The position numbers and the translations under genes are program-made. Positions 46,785 through 59,510 of a DNA stretch of 64,000 bases are shown here, in pieces. A model generated the notes under the pieces. It saw nothing but the letters and a program-made list of their open reading frames with translations. It had not been told where the DNA came from and searched no databases. The stretch comes from Henricia sp. BOLD:AAB3569. Its lineage: Eukaryota > Echinodermata > Asteroidea > Spinulosida > Echinasteridae. The stretch's first letter is position 1, and each line of letters opens with the position of its first letter. The stretch lies in assembly GCA_037783545.1 (NCBI GenBank), contig JBBELK010000623.1, forward strand, positions 1 through 64,000, written 5' to 3'.

Positions 46785-49700
46785 ATTTGCCGACGTTTGG
46801 ACCACACTTTGACCAAATTGCCGAGCCAAACTGCGGTGCGTTAACGACAGTCCGAATGACTGAGCATGCGCACAACTCAGGAGTACCCCAAAGAGGTGTG
46901 TACAGACAGCCACGGTTTGCGTGAGAGCAGTCAGGAAGCCTCAACCCAGTTTTTTCTAAACTTTGAAATTTCTCTGCCATTTCCCGGCGAAAGTCTGTCA
47001 ATTTTTTATGACAAGTGCGCAATATAGAGAGTTTAGGGCATGCAAAATTTGAAGTTCGTCGGAACATTTTTCGACCTCCAAATTTGCCGACGTTTGGACC
47101 ACACTTTGACCAAATTGCCGAGCCAAACTGCGGTGCGTTAACGACAGTCCGAATGACTGAGCATGCGCACAACTCAGGAGTACCCCAAAGAGGTGTGTAC
47201 AGACAGCCACGGTTTGCGTGAGAGCAGTCAGGAAGCCTCAACCCAGTTTTTTCTAAACTTTGAAATTTCTCTGCCATTTCCCGGCGAAAGTCTGTCAATT
47301 TGTTATGACAAGTGCGCAATATAGAGAGTTTAGGGCATGCAAAATTTGAAGTTCGTCGGAACATTTTTCGACCTCCAAATTTGCCGACGTTTGGACCACA
47401 CTTTGACCAAATTGCCGAGCCAAACTGCGGTGCGTTAACGACAGTCCGAATGACTGAGCATGCGCACAACTCAGGAGTACCCCAAAGAGGTGTGTACAGA
47501 CAGCCACGGTTTGCGTGAGAGCAGTCAGGAAGCCTCAACCCAGTTTTTTCTAAACTTTGAAATTTCTCTGCCATTTCCCGGCGAAAGTCTGTCAATTTTT
47601 TATGACAAGTGCGCAATATAGAGAGTTTAGGGCATGCAAAATTTGAAGTTCGTCGGAACATTTTTCGACCTCCAAATTTGCCGACGTTTGGACCACACTT
47701 TGACCAAATTGCCGAGCCAAACTGCGGTGCGTTAACGACAGTCCGAATGACTGAGCATGCGCACAACTCAGGAGTACCCCAAAGAGGTGTGTACAGACAG
47801 CCACGGTTTGCGTGAGAGCAGTCAGGAAGCCTCAACCCAGTTTTTTCTAAACTTTGAAATTTCTCTGCCATTTCCCGGCGAAAGTCTGTCAATTTGTTAT
47901 GACAAGTGCGCAATATAGAGAGTTTAGGGCATGCAAAATTTGAAGTTCGTCGGAACATTTTTCGACCTCCAAATTTGCCGACGTTTGGACCACACTTTGA
48001 CCAAATTGCCGAGCCAAACTGCGGTGCGTTAACGACAGTCCGAATGACTGAGCATGCGCACAACTCAGGAGTACCCCAAAGAGGTGTGTACAGACAGCCA
48101 CGGTTTGCGTGAGAGCAGTCAGGAAGCCTCAACCCAGTTTTTTTCTAAACTTTGAAATTTCTCTGCCATTTCCCGGCGAAAGTCTGTCAATTTTTTATGA
48201 CAAGTGCGCAATATAGAGAGTTTAGGGCATGCAAAATTTGAAGTTCGTCGGAACATTTTTCGACCTCCAAATTTGCCGACGTTTGGACCACACTTTGACC
48301 AAATTGCCGAGCCAAACTGCGGTGCGTTAACGACAGTCCGAATGACTGAGCATGCGCACAACTCAGGAGTACCCCAAAGAGGTGTGTACAGACAGCCACG
48401 GTTTGCGTGAGAGCAGTCAGGAAGCCTCAACCCAGTTTTTTCTAAACTTTGAAATTTCTCTGCCATTTCCCGGCGAAAGTCTGTCAATTTTTTATGACAA
48501 GTGCGCAATATAGAGAGTTTAGGGCATGCAAAATTTGAAGTTCGTCGGAACATTTTTCGACCTCCAAATTTGCCGACGTTTGGACCACACTTTGACCAAA
48601 TTGCCGAGCCAAACTGCGGTGCGTTAACGACAGTCCGAATGACTGAGCATGCGCACAACTCAGGAGTACCCCAAAGAGGTGTGTACAGACAGCCACGGTT
48701 TGCGTGAGAGCAGTCAGGAAGCCTCAACCCAGTTTTTTCTAAACTTTGAAATTTCTCTGCCATTTCCCGGCGAAAGTCTGTCAATTTGTTATGACAAGTG
48801 CGCAATATAGAGAGTTTAGGGCATGCAAAATTTGAAGTTCGTCGGAACATTTTTCGACCTCCAAATTTGCCGACGTTTGGACCACACTTTGACCAAATTG
48901 CCGAGCCAAACTGCGGTGCGTTAACGACAGTCCGAATGACTGAGCATGCGCACAACTCAGGAGTACCCCAAAGAGGTGTGTACAGACAGCCACGGTTTGC
49001 GTGAGAGCAGTCAGGAAGCCTCAACCCAGTTTTTTCTAAACTTTGAAATTTCTCTGCCATTTCCCGGCGAAAGTCTGTCAATTTTTTATGACAAGTGCGC
49101 AATATAGAGAGTTTAGGGCATGCAAAATTTGAAGTTCGTCGGAACATTTTTCGACCTCCAAATTTGCCGACGTTTGGACCACACTTTGACCAAATTGCCG
49201 AGCCAAACTGCGGTGCGTTAACGACAGTCCGAATGACTGAGCATGCGCACAACTCAGGAGTACCCCAAAGAGGTGTGTACAGACAGCCACGGTTTGCGTG
49301 AGAGCAGTCAGGAAGCCTCAACCCAGTTTTTTCTAAACTTTGAAATTTCTCTGCCATTTCCCGGCGAAAGTCTGTCAATTTTTTATGACAAGTGCGCAAT
49401 ATAGAGAGTTTAGGGCATGCAAAATTTGAAGTTCGTCGGAACATTTTTCGACCTCCAAATTTGCCGACGTTTGGACCACACTTTGACCAAATTGCCGAGC
49501 CAAACTGCGGTGCGTTAACGACAGTCCGAATGACTGAGCATGCGCACAACTCAGGAGTACCCCAAAGAGGTGTGTACAGACAGCCACGGTTTGCGTGAGA
49601 GCAGTCAGGAAGCCTCAACCCAGTTTTTTCTAAACTTTGAAATTTCTCTGCCATTTCCCGGCGAAAGTCTGTCAATTTGTTATGACAAGTGCGCAATATA

Positions 49701-51256
49701 GAGAGTTTAGGGCATGCAAAATTTGAAGTTCGTCGGAACATTTTTCGACCTCCAAATTTGCCGACGTTTGGACCACACTTTGACCAAATTGCCGAGCCAA
49801 ACTGCGGTGCGTTAACGACAGTCCGAATGACTGAGCATGCGCACAACTCAGGAGTACCCCAAAGAGGTGTGTACAGACAGCCACGGTTTGCGTGAGAGCA
49901 GTCAGGAAGCCTCAACCCAGTTTTTTCTAAACTTTGAAATTTCTCTGCCATTTCCCGGCGAAAGTCTGTCAATTTTTTATGACAAGTGCGCAATATAGAG
50001 AGTTTAGGGCATGCAAAATTTGAAGTTCGTCGGAACATTTTTCGACCTCCAAATTTGCCGACGTTTGGACCACACTTTGACCAAATTGCCGAGCCAAACT
50101 GCGGTGCGTTAACGACAGTCCGAATGACTGAGCATGCGCACAACTCAGGAGTACCCCAAAGAGGTGTGTACAGACAGCCACGGTTTGCGTGAGAGCAGTC
50201 AGGAAGCCTCAACCCAGTTTTTTCTAAACTTTGAAATTTCTCTGCCATTTCCCAGCGAAAGTCTGTCAATTTGTTATGACAAGTGCGCAATATAGAGAGT
50301 TTAGGGCATGCAAAATTTGAAGTTCGTCGGAACATTTTTCGACCTCCAAATTTGCCGACGTTTGGACCACACTTTGACCAAATTGCCGAGCCAAACTGCG
50401 GTGCGTTAACGACAGTCCGAATGACTGAGCATGCGCACAACTCAGGAGTACCCCAAAGAGGTGTGTACAGACAGCCACGGTTTGCGTGAGAGCAGTCAGG
50501 AAGCCTCAACCCAGTTTTTTTCTAAACTTTGAAATTTCTCTGCCATTTCCCGGCGAAAGTCTGTGAATTTTTTATGACAAGTGCGCAATATAGAGAGTTT
50601 AGGGCATGCAAAATTTGAAGTTCGTCGGAACATTTTTCGACCTCCAAATTTGCCGACGTTTGGACCACACTTTGACCAAATTGCCGAGCCAAACTGCGGT
50701 GCGTTAACGACAGTCCGAATGACTGAGCATGCGCACAACTCAGGAGTACCCCAAAGAGGTGTGTATAGACAGCCACGGTTTGCGTGAGAGCAGTCAGGAA
50801 GCCTCAACCCAGTTTTTTCTAAACTTTGAAATTTCTCTGCCATTTCCCGGCGAAAGTCTGTCAATTTGTTTATGACAAGTGCGCAATATAGAGAGTTTAG
50901 GGCATGCAAAATTTGAAGTTCGTCCGAACATTTTTCGACCTCCAAATTTTCCGACGTTTGGACCACACTTTGACCAAATTGCCGAGCCAAACTGCGGTGC
51001 GTTAACGACAGTCCGAATGACTGAGCATGCGCACAACTCAGGAGTACCCCAAAGAGGTGTGTACAGACAGCCAGGGTTTGCGTGAGAGCAGTCAGGAAGC
51101 CTCAACCCAGTTTTTTTCTAAACTTTGAAATTTCTCTGCCATTTCCCGGCGAAAGTCTGTCAATTTTCTATGACAAGTGCGCAATATAGAGAGTTCAGGG
51201 CATGCAAAATTTGAAGTTCGTCGGAACATTTTTCGACCTCTAAATTTGCCGACGTT

Positions 51257-51548
51257 GTTGTTGTTGTTGTTGTTGTATGTTTTATGGCATCTTCGGCAAC
51301 TATAGGCCCTTTATGCCATCAACTATACGGTTTTAGCTTTAACTATACTATATTATCAACTTGAGATGACGAAGAAGGAGTTGCAGTTTTAGAAGTGGGA
51401 GGAAAACCCCCAGAGAAATGCCCCAGGGGAAAACCCACGCGGTCAAGTAGGGACTGCAAACCCAATCCACATACACGCCCCGGATTCGAACCCGGGACCC
51501 CAGAGGTGAAAGGCGAGGAAAGAACCCGTACGCCAACCCGACCGCCCC
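51257..51548 (-). mobile_element. tRNA-derived SINE, copy 4
   Basis: It is identical to copy 1. The target duplication is at 51244-51256 and 51549-51561. The left flank carries the same TTCTATGAC, GAGTTCAGGG and CCTCTAAATT set as copy 3, 4764 bp upstream. It opens the first 2386-bp unit. Confidence 0.88.
51482..51535 (-). promoter_or_regulatory. Internal Pol III promoter of SINE copy 4
   Basis: The box A and box B sequences and spacing are identical to those of copy 1. Confidence 0.78.
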
Positions 51549-53642
51549 ATTTGCCGACGTTTGGACCACACTTTGACCAAATTGCCGAGCCAAACTGCGG
51601 TGCGTTAACGACAGTCCGAATGACTGAGCATGCGCACAACTCAGGAGTACCCCAAAGAGGTGTGTACAGACAGCCACGGTTTGCGTGAGAGCAGTCAGGA
51701 AGCCTCAACCCAGTTTTTTTCTAAACTTTGAAATTTCTCTGCCATTTCCCGGCGAAAGTCTGTCAATTTTTTTATGACAAGTGCGCAATATAGAGAGTTT
51801 AGGGCATGCAAAATTTGAAGTTCGTCGGAACATTTTTCGACCTCCAAATTTGCCGACGTTTGGACCACACTTTGACCAAATTGCCGAGCCAAACTGCGGT
51901 GCGTTAACGACAGTCCGAATGACTGAGCATGCGCACAACTCAGGAGTACCCCAAAGAGGTGTGTACAGACAGCCACGGTTTGCGTGAGAGCAGTCAGGAA
52001 GCCTCAACCCAGTTTTTTCTAAACTTTGAAATTTCTCTGCCATTTCCCGGCGAAAGTCTGTCAATTTTTTATGACAAGTGTGCAATATAGAGAGTTTAGG
52101 GCATGCAAAATTTGAAGTTCGTCGGAACATTTTTCGACCTCCAAATTTGCCGACGTTTGGACCACACTTTGACCAAATTGCCGAGCCAAACTGCGGTGCG
52201 TTAACGACAGTCCGAATGACTGAGCATGCGCACAACTCAGGAGTACCCCAAAGAGGTGTGTACAGACAGCCACGGTTTGCGTGAGAGCAGTCAGGAAGCC
52301 TCAACCCAGTTTTTTCTAAACTTTGAAATTTCTCTGCCATTTCCCGGCGAAAGTCTGTCAATTTTTTATGACAAGTGCGCAATATAGAGAGTTTAGGGCA
52401 TGCAAAATTTGAAGTTCGTCGGAACATTTTTCGACCTCCAAATTTGCCGACGTTTGGACCACACTTTGACCAAATTGCCGAGCCAAACTGCGGTGCGTTA
52501 ACGACAGTCCGAATGACTGAGCATGCGCACAACTCAGGAGTACCCCAAAGAGGTGTGTACAGACAGCCACGGTTTGCGTGAGAGCAGTCAGGAAGCCTCA
52601 ACCCAGTTTTTTCTAAACTTTGAAATTTCTCTGCCATTTCCCGGCGAAAGTCTGTCAATTTGTTATGACAAGTGCGCAATATAGAGAGTTTAGGGCATGC
52701 AAAATTTGAAGTTCGTCGGAACATTTTTCGACCTCCAAATTTGCCGACGTTTGGACCACACTTTGACCAAATTGCCGAGCCAAACTGCGGTGCGTTAACG
52801 ACAGTCCGAATGACTGAGCATGCGCACAACTCAGGAGTACCCCAAAGAGGTGTGTACAGACAGCCACGGTTTGCGTGAGAGCAGTCAGGAAGCCTCAACC
52901 CAGTTTTTTCTTAACTTTGAAATTTCTCTGCCATTTCCCGGCGAAAGTCTGTCAATTTTTTATGACAAGTGCGCAATATAGAGAGTTTAGGGCATGCAAA
53001 ATTTGAAGTTCGTCGGAACATTTTTCGACCTCCAAATTTGCCGACGTTTGGACCACACTTTGACCAAATTGCCGAGCCAAACTGCGGTGCGTTAACGACA
53101 GCCCGAATGACTGAGCATGCGCACAACTCAGGAGTACCCCAAAGAGGTGTGTACAGACAGCCACGGTTTGCGTGAGAGCAGTCAGGAAGCCTCAACCCAG
53201 TTTTTTCTAAACTTTGAAATTTCTCTGCCATTTCCCGGCGAAAGTCTGTCAATTTTTTATGACAAGTGCGCAATATAGAGAGTTTAGGGCATGCAAAATT
53301 TGAAGTTCGTCGGAACATTTTTCGACCTCCAAATTTGCCGACGTTTGGACCACACTTTGACCAAATTGCCGAGCCAAACTGCAGTGCGTTAACGACAGCC
53401 CGAATGACTGAGCATGCGCACAACTCAGGAGTACCCCAAAGAGGTGTGTACAGACAGCCACGGTTTGCGTGAGAGCAGTCAGGAAGCCTCAACCCAGTTT
53501 TTTCTAAACTTTGAAATTTCTCTGCCATTTCCCGGCGAAAGTCTGTCAATTTGTTATGACAAGTGCGCAATATAGAGAGTTTAGGGCATGCAAAATTTGA
53601 AGTTCGTCGGAACATTTTTCGACCTCCAAATTTGCCGACGTT

Positions 53643-53934
53643 GTTGTTGTTGTTGTTGTTGTATGTTTTATGGCATCTTCGGCAACTATAGGCCCTTTAT
53701 GCCATCAACTATACGGTTTTAGCTTTAACTATACTATATTATCAACTTGAGATGACGAAGAAGGAGTTGCAGTTTTAGAAGTGGGAGGAAAACCCCCAGA
53801 GAAATGCCCCAGGGGAAAACCCACGCGGTCAAGTAGGGACTGCAAACCCAATCCACATACACGCCCCGGATTCGAACCCGGGACCCCAGAGGTGAAAGGC
53901 GAGGAAAGAACCCGTACGCCAACCCGACCGCCCC
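53643..53934 (-). mobile_element. tRNA-derived SINE, copy 5
   Basis: It is identical to copy 1. The target duplication is at 53630-53642 and 53935-53947. The left flank has the common CCTCCAAATT form and GTTATGAC, unlike copies 1-4, which implies an exchange or conversion event next to the element. Confidence 0.88.
53868..53921 (-). promoter_or_regulatory. Internal Pol III promoter of SINE copy 5
   Basis: The box A and box B sequences and spacing are identical to those of copy 1. Confidence 0.78.
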
Positions 53935-55935
53935 ATTTGCCGACGTTTGGACCACACTTTGACCAAATTGCCGAGCCAAACTGCGGTGCGTTAACGACAG
54001 TCCGAATGACTGAGCATGCGCACAACTCAGGAGTACCCCAAAGAGGTGTGTACAGACAGCCACGGTTTGCGTGAGAGCAGTCAGGAAGCCTCAACCCAGT
54101 TTTTTTCTAAACTTTGAAATTTCTCTGCCATTTCCCGGCGAAAGTCTGTCAATTTTTTTATGACAAGTGCGCAATATAGAGAGTTTAGGGCATGCAAAAT
54201 TTGAAGTTCGTCGGAACATTTTTCGACCTCCAAATTTGCCGACGTTTGGACCACACTTTGACCAAATTGCCGAGCCAAACTGCGGTGCGTTAACGACAGT
54301 CCGAATGACTGAGCATGCGCACAACTCAGGAGTACCCCAAAGAGGTGTGTACAGACAGCCACGGTTTGCGTGAGAGCAGTCAGGAAGCCTCAACCCAGTT
54401 TTTTCTAAACTTTGAAATTTCTCTGCCATTTCCCGGCGAAAGTCTGTCAATTTTTTATGACAAGTGCGCAATATAGAGAGTTTAGGGCATGCAAAATTTG
54501 AAGTTCGTCGGAACATTTTTCGACCTCCAAATTTGCCGACGTTTGGACCACACTTTGACCAAATTGCCGAGCCAAACTGCGGTGCGTTAACGACAGTCCG
54601 AATGACTGAGCATGCGCACAACTCAGGAGTACCCCAAAGAGGTGTGTACAGACAGCCACGGTTTGCGTGAGAGCAGTCAGGAAGCCTCAACCCAGTTTTT
54701 TCTAAACTTTGAAATTTCTCTGCCATTTCCCGGCGAAAGTCTGTCAATTTTTTATGACAAGTGCGCAATATAGAGAGTTTAGGGCATGCAAAATTTGAAG
54801 TTCGTCGGAACATTTTTCGACCTCCAAATTTGCCGACGTTTGGACCACACTTTGACCAAATTGCCGAGCCAAACTGCGGTGCGTTAACGACAGTCCGAAT
54901 GACTGAGCATGCGCACAACTCAGGAGTACCCCAAAGAGGTGTGTACAGACAGCCACGGTTTGCGTGAGAGCAGTCAGGAAGCCTCAACCCAGTTTTTTCT
55001 AAACTTTGAAATTTCTCTGCCATTTCCCGGCGAAAGTCTGTCAATTTGTTATGACAAGTGCGCAATATAGAGAGTTTAGGGCATGCAAAATTTGAAGTTC
55101 GTCGGAACATTTTTCGACCTCCAAATTTGCCGACGTTTGGACCACACTTTGACCAAATTGCCGAGCCAAACTGCGGTGCGTTAACGACAGTCCGAATGAC
55201 TAAGCATGCGCACAACTCAGGAGTACCCCAAAGAGGTGTGTACAGACAGCCACGGTTTGCGTGAGAGCAGTCAGGAAGCCTCAACCCAGTTTTTTCTTAA
55301 CTTTGAAATTTCTCTGCCATTTCCCGGCGAAAGTCTGTCAATTTTTTATGACAAGTGCGCAATATAGAGAGTTTAGGGCATGCAAAATTTGAAGTTCGTC
55401 GGAACATTTTTCGACCTCCAAATTTGCCGACGTTTGGACCACACTTTGACCAAATTGCCGAGCCAAACTGCGGTGCGTTAACGACAGCCCGAATGACTGA
55501 GCATGCGCACAACTCAGGAGTACCCCAAAGAGGTGTGTACAGACAGCCACGGTTTGCGTGAGAGCAGTCAGGAAGCCTCAACCCAGTTTTTTCTAAACTT
55601 TGAAATTTCTCTGCCATTTCCCGGCGAAAGTCTGTCAATTTTTTATGACAAGTGCGCAATATAGAGAGTTTAGGGCATGCAAAATTTGAAGTTCGTCGGA
55701 ACATTTTTCGACCTCCAAATTTGCCGACGTTTGGACCACACTTTGACCAAATTGCCGAGCCAAACTGCAGTGCGTTAACGACAGCCCGAATGACTGAGCA
55801 TGCGCACAACTCAGGAGTACCCCAAAGAGGTGTGTACAGACAGCCACGGTTTGCGTGAGAGCAGTCAGGAAGCCTCAACCCAGTTTTTTCTAAACTTTGA
55901 AATTTCTCTGCCATTTCCCGGCGAAAGTCTGTCAA

Positions 55936-57732
55936 TTTTTTATGACAAGTGCGCAATATAGAGAGTTTAGGGCATGCAAAATTTGAAGTTCGTCGGAACA
56001 TTTTTCGACCTCCAAATTTGCCGACGTTTGGACCACACTTTGACCAAATTGCCGAGCCAAACTGCGGTGCGTTAACGACAGTCCGAATGACTGAGCATGC
56101 GCACAACTCAGGAGTACCCCCAAAGAGGTGTGTACAGACAGCCACGGTTTGCGTGAGAGCAGTCAGGAAGCCTCAACCCAGTTTTTTTCTAAACTTTGAA
56201 ATTTCTCTGCCATTTCCCGGCGAAAGTCTGTCAATTTTTTATGACAAGTGCGCAATATAGAGAGTTTAGGGCATGCAAAATTTGAAGTTCGTGGGAACAT
56301 CTTTCGACCTCCAAATTTGCCGACGTTTGGACCACACTTTGACCAAATTGCCGAGCCAAACTGCGGTGCGTTAACGACAGTCCGAATGACTGAGCATGCG
56401 CACAACTCAGGAGTACCCCAAAGAGGTGTGTACAGACAGCCACGGTTTGCGTGAGAGCAGTCAGGAAGCCTCAACCCAGTTTTTACTAAACTTTGAAATT
56501 TCTCTGCCATTTCCCGGCGAAAGTCTGTCAATTTTTTATGACAAGTGCGCAATATAGAGAGTTTAGGGCATGCAAAATTTGAAGTTCGTCGGAACATTTT
56601 TCGACCTCCAAATTTGCCGACGTTTGGACCACACTTTGACCAAATTGCCGAGCCAAACTGCGGTGCGTTAACGACAGTCCGAATGACTGAGCATGCGCAC
56701 AACTCAGGAGTACCCCAAAGAGGTGTGTACAGACAGCCACGGTTTGCGTGAGAGCAGTCAGGAAGCCTCAACCCAGTTTTTTCTAAACTTTGAAATTTCT
56801 CTGCCATTTCCCGGCGAAAGTCTGTCAATTTTTTATGACAAGTGCGCAATATAGAGAGTTTAGGGCATGCAAAATTTGAAGTTCGTCGGAACATTTTTCG
56901 ACCTCCAAATTTGCCGACGTTTGGACCACACTTTGACCAAATTGCCGAGCCAAACTGCGGTGCGTTAACGACAGTCCGAATGACTGAGCATGCGCACAAC
57001 TCAGGAGTACCCCCAAAGAGGTGTGTACAGACAGCCACGGTTTGCGTGAGAGCAGTCAGGAAGCCTCAACCCAGTTTTTTTCTAAACTTTGAAATTTCTC
57101 TGCCATTTCCCGGCGAAAGTCTGTCAATTTTTTATGACAAGTGCGCAATATAGAGAGTTTAGGGCATGCAAAATTTGAAGTTCGTGGGAACATCTTTCGA
57201 CCTCCAAATTTGCCGACGTTTGGACCACACTTTGACCAAATTGCCGAGCCAAACTGCGGTGCGTTAACGACAGTCCGAATGACTGAGCATGCGCACAACT
57301 CAGGAGTACCCCAAAGAGGTGTGTACAGACAGCCACGGTTTGCGTGAGAGCAGTCAGGAAGCCTCAACCCAGTTTTTACTAAACTTTGAAATTTCTCTGC
57401 CATTTCCCGGCGAAAGTCTGTCAATTTTTTATGACAAGTGCGCAATATAGAGAGTTTAGGGCATGCAAAATTTGAAGTTCGTCGGAACATTTTTCGACCT
57501 CCAAATTTGCCGACGTTTGGACCACACTTTGACCAAATTGCCGAGCCAAACTGCGGTGCGTTAACGACAGTCCGAATGACTGAGCATGCGCACAACTCAG
57601 GAGTACCCCAAAGAGGTGTGTACAGACAGCCACGGTTTGCGTGAGAGCAGTCAGGAAGCCTCAACCCAGTTTTTTCTAAACTTTGAAATTTCTGTGCCAT
57701 TTCCCGGCGAAAGTCTGTCAATTTTTTATGAC
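55936..57732. repeat. 893-bp trimer duplicated in tandem
   Basis: The rare CATCTTTCG (near 56299 and 57192) and TTTTTACTAAAC (near 56480 and 57373) recur 893 bp apart, as does a monomer with five cytosines (ACCCCCAAAG). The unit is three monomers with two extra bases, from the extra cytosine and an extra thymine. Confidence 0.75.
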
Positions 57733-59510
57733 AAGTGCGCAATATAGAGAGTTTAGGGCATGCAAAATTTGAAGTTCGTCGGAACATTTTTCGACCTCCA
57801 AATTTGCCGACGTTTGGACCACACTTTGACCAAATTGCCGAGCCAAACTGCGGTGCGTTAACGACAGTCCGAATGACTGAGCATGCGCACAACTCAGGAG
57901 TACCCCAAAGAGGTGTGTACAGACAGCCACGGTTTGCGTGAGAGCAGTCAGGAAGCCTCAACCCAGTTTTTTCTAAACTTTGAAATTTCTCTGCCATTTC
58001 CCGGCGAAAGTCTGTCAATTTTTTATGACAAGTGCGCAATATAGAGAGTTTAGGGCATGCAAAATTTGAAGTTCGTCGGAAAATTTTTCGACCTCCAAAT
58101 TTGCCGACGTTTGGACCACACTTTGACCAAATTGCCGAGCCAAACTGCGGTGCGTTAACGACAGTCCGAATGACTGAGCATGCGCACAACTCAGGAGTAC
58201 CCCAAAGAGGTGTGTACAGACAGCCACGGTTTGCGTGAGAGCAGTCAGGAAGCCTCAACCCAGTTTTTTCTAAACTTTGAAATTTCTCTGCCATTTCCAG
58301 GCGAAAGTCTGTCAATTTTTTATGACAAGTGCGCAATATAGAGAGTTTAGGGCATGCAAAATTTGAAGTTCGTGGGAACATTTTTCGACCTCCAAATTTG
58401 CCGACGTTTGGACCACACTTTGACCAAATTGCCGAGCCAAACTGCGGTGCGTTAACGACAGTCCGAATGACTGAGCATGCGCACAACTCAGGAGTACCCC
58501 AAAGAGGTGTGTACAGACAGCCACGGTTTGCGTGAGAGCAGTCAGGAAGCCTCAACCCAGTTTTTTCTAAACTTTGAAATTTCTGTGCCATTTCCCGGCG
58601 AAAGTCTGTCATTTTTTTATGACAAGTGCGCAATATAGAGAGTTTAGGGCATGCAAAATTTGAAGTTCGTCGGAACATTTTTCGACCTCCAAATTTGCCG
58701 ACGTTTGGACCACACTTTGACCAAATTGCCGAGCCAAACTGCGGTGCGTTAACGACAGTCCGAATGACTGAGCATGCGCACAACTCAGGAGTACCCCAAA
58801 GAGGTGTGTACAGACAGCCACGGTTTGCGTGAGAGCAGTCAGGAAGCCTCAACCCAGTTTTTTCTAAACTTTGAAATTTCTCTGCCATTTCCCGGCGAAA
58901 GTCTGTCAATTTTTTATGACAAGTGCGCAATATAGAGAGTTTAGGGCATGCAAAATTTGAAGTTCGTCGGAAAATTTTTCGACCTCCAAATTTGCCGATG
59001 TTTGGACCACACTTTGACCAAATTGCCGAGCCAAACTGCGGTGCGTTAACGACAGTCCGAATGACTGAGCATGCGCACAACTCAGGAGTACCCCAAAGAG
59101 GTGTGTACAGACAGCCACGGTTTGCGTGAGAGCAGTCAGGAAGCCTCAACCCAGTTTTTTCTAAACTTTGAAATTTCTCTGCCATTTCCCGGCGAAAGTC
59201 TGTCAATTTTTTATGACAAGTGCGCAATATAGAGAGTTTAGGGCATGCAAAATTTGAAGTTCGTGGGAACATTTTTCGACCTCCAAATTTGCCGACGTTT
59301 GGACCACACTTTGACCAAATTGCCGAGCCAAACTGCGGTGCGTTAACGACAGTCCGAATGACTGAGCATGCGCACAACTCAGGAGTACCTCAAAGAGGTG
59401 TGTACAGACAGCCACGGTTTGCGTGAGAGCAGTCAGGAAGCCTCAACCCAGTTTTTTCTAAACTTTGAAATTTCTCTGCCATTTCCCGGCGAAAGTCTGT
59501 CATTTTTTTA
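57727..59510. repeat. 891-bp trimer duplicated in tandem
   Basis: Monomers marked by GGAAAATTTTT (near 58079 and 58970) and by GTGGGAACA (near 58373 and 59264) recur exactly 891 bp apart in the same order. One copy has a private CCGATG change near 58998. This is a further local trimer HOR. Confidence 0.75.

Larger units (their letters stand above)
51257..55930. repeat. 2386-bp higher-order unit, two tandem copies
   Basis: Each copy starts with a SINE and continues through about seven monomers: 51257-53642 and 53643 to about 55930. Shared private changes are TTCTTAACTTTG (near 52910 and 55296), two successive monomers with CGACAGCCCG (near 53097/53394 and 55483/55780) and GCAGTGCG in the second of these. 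Copy-specific changes include TGTGCAATAT near 52079 in the first and ACTAAGCATG near 55200 in the second. Confidence 0.85.
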
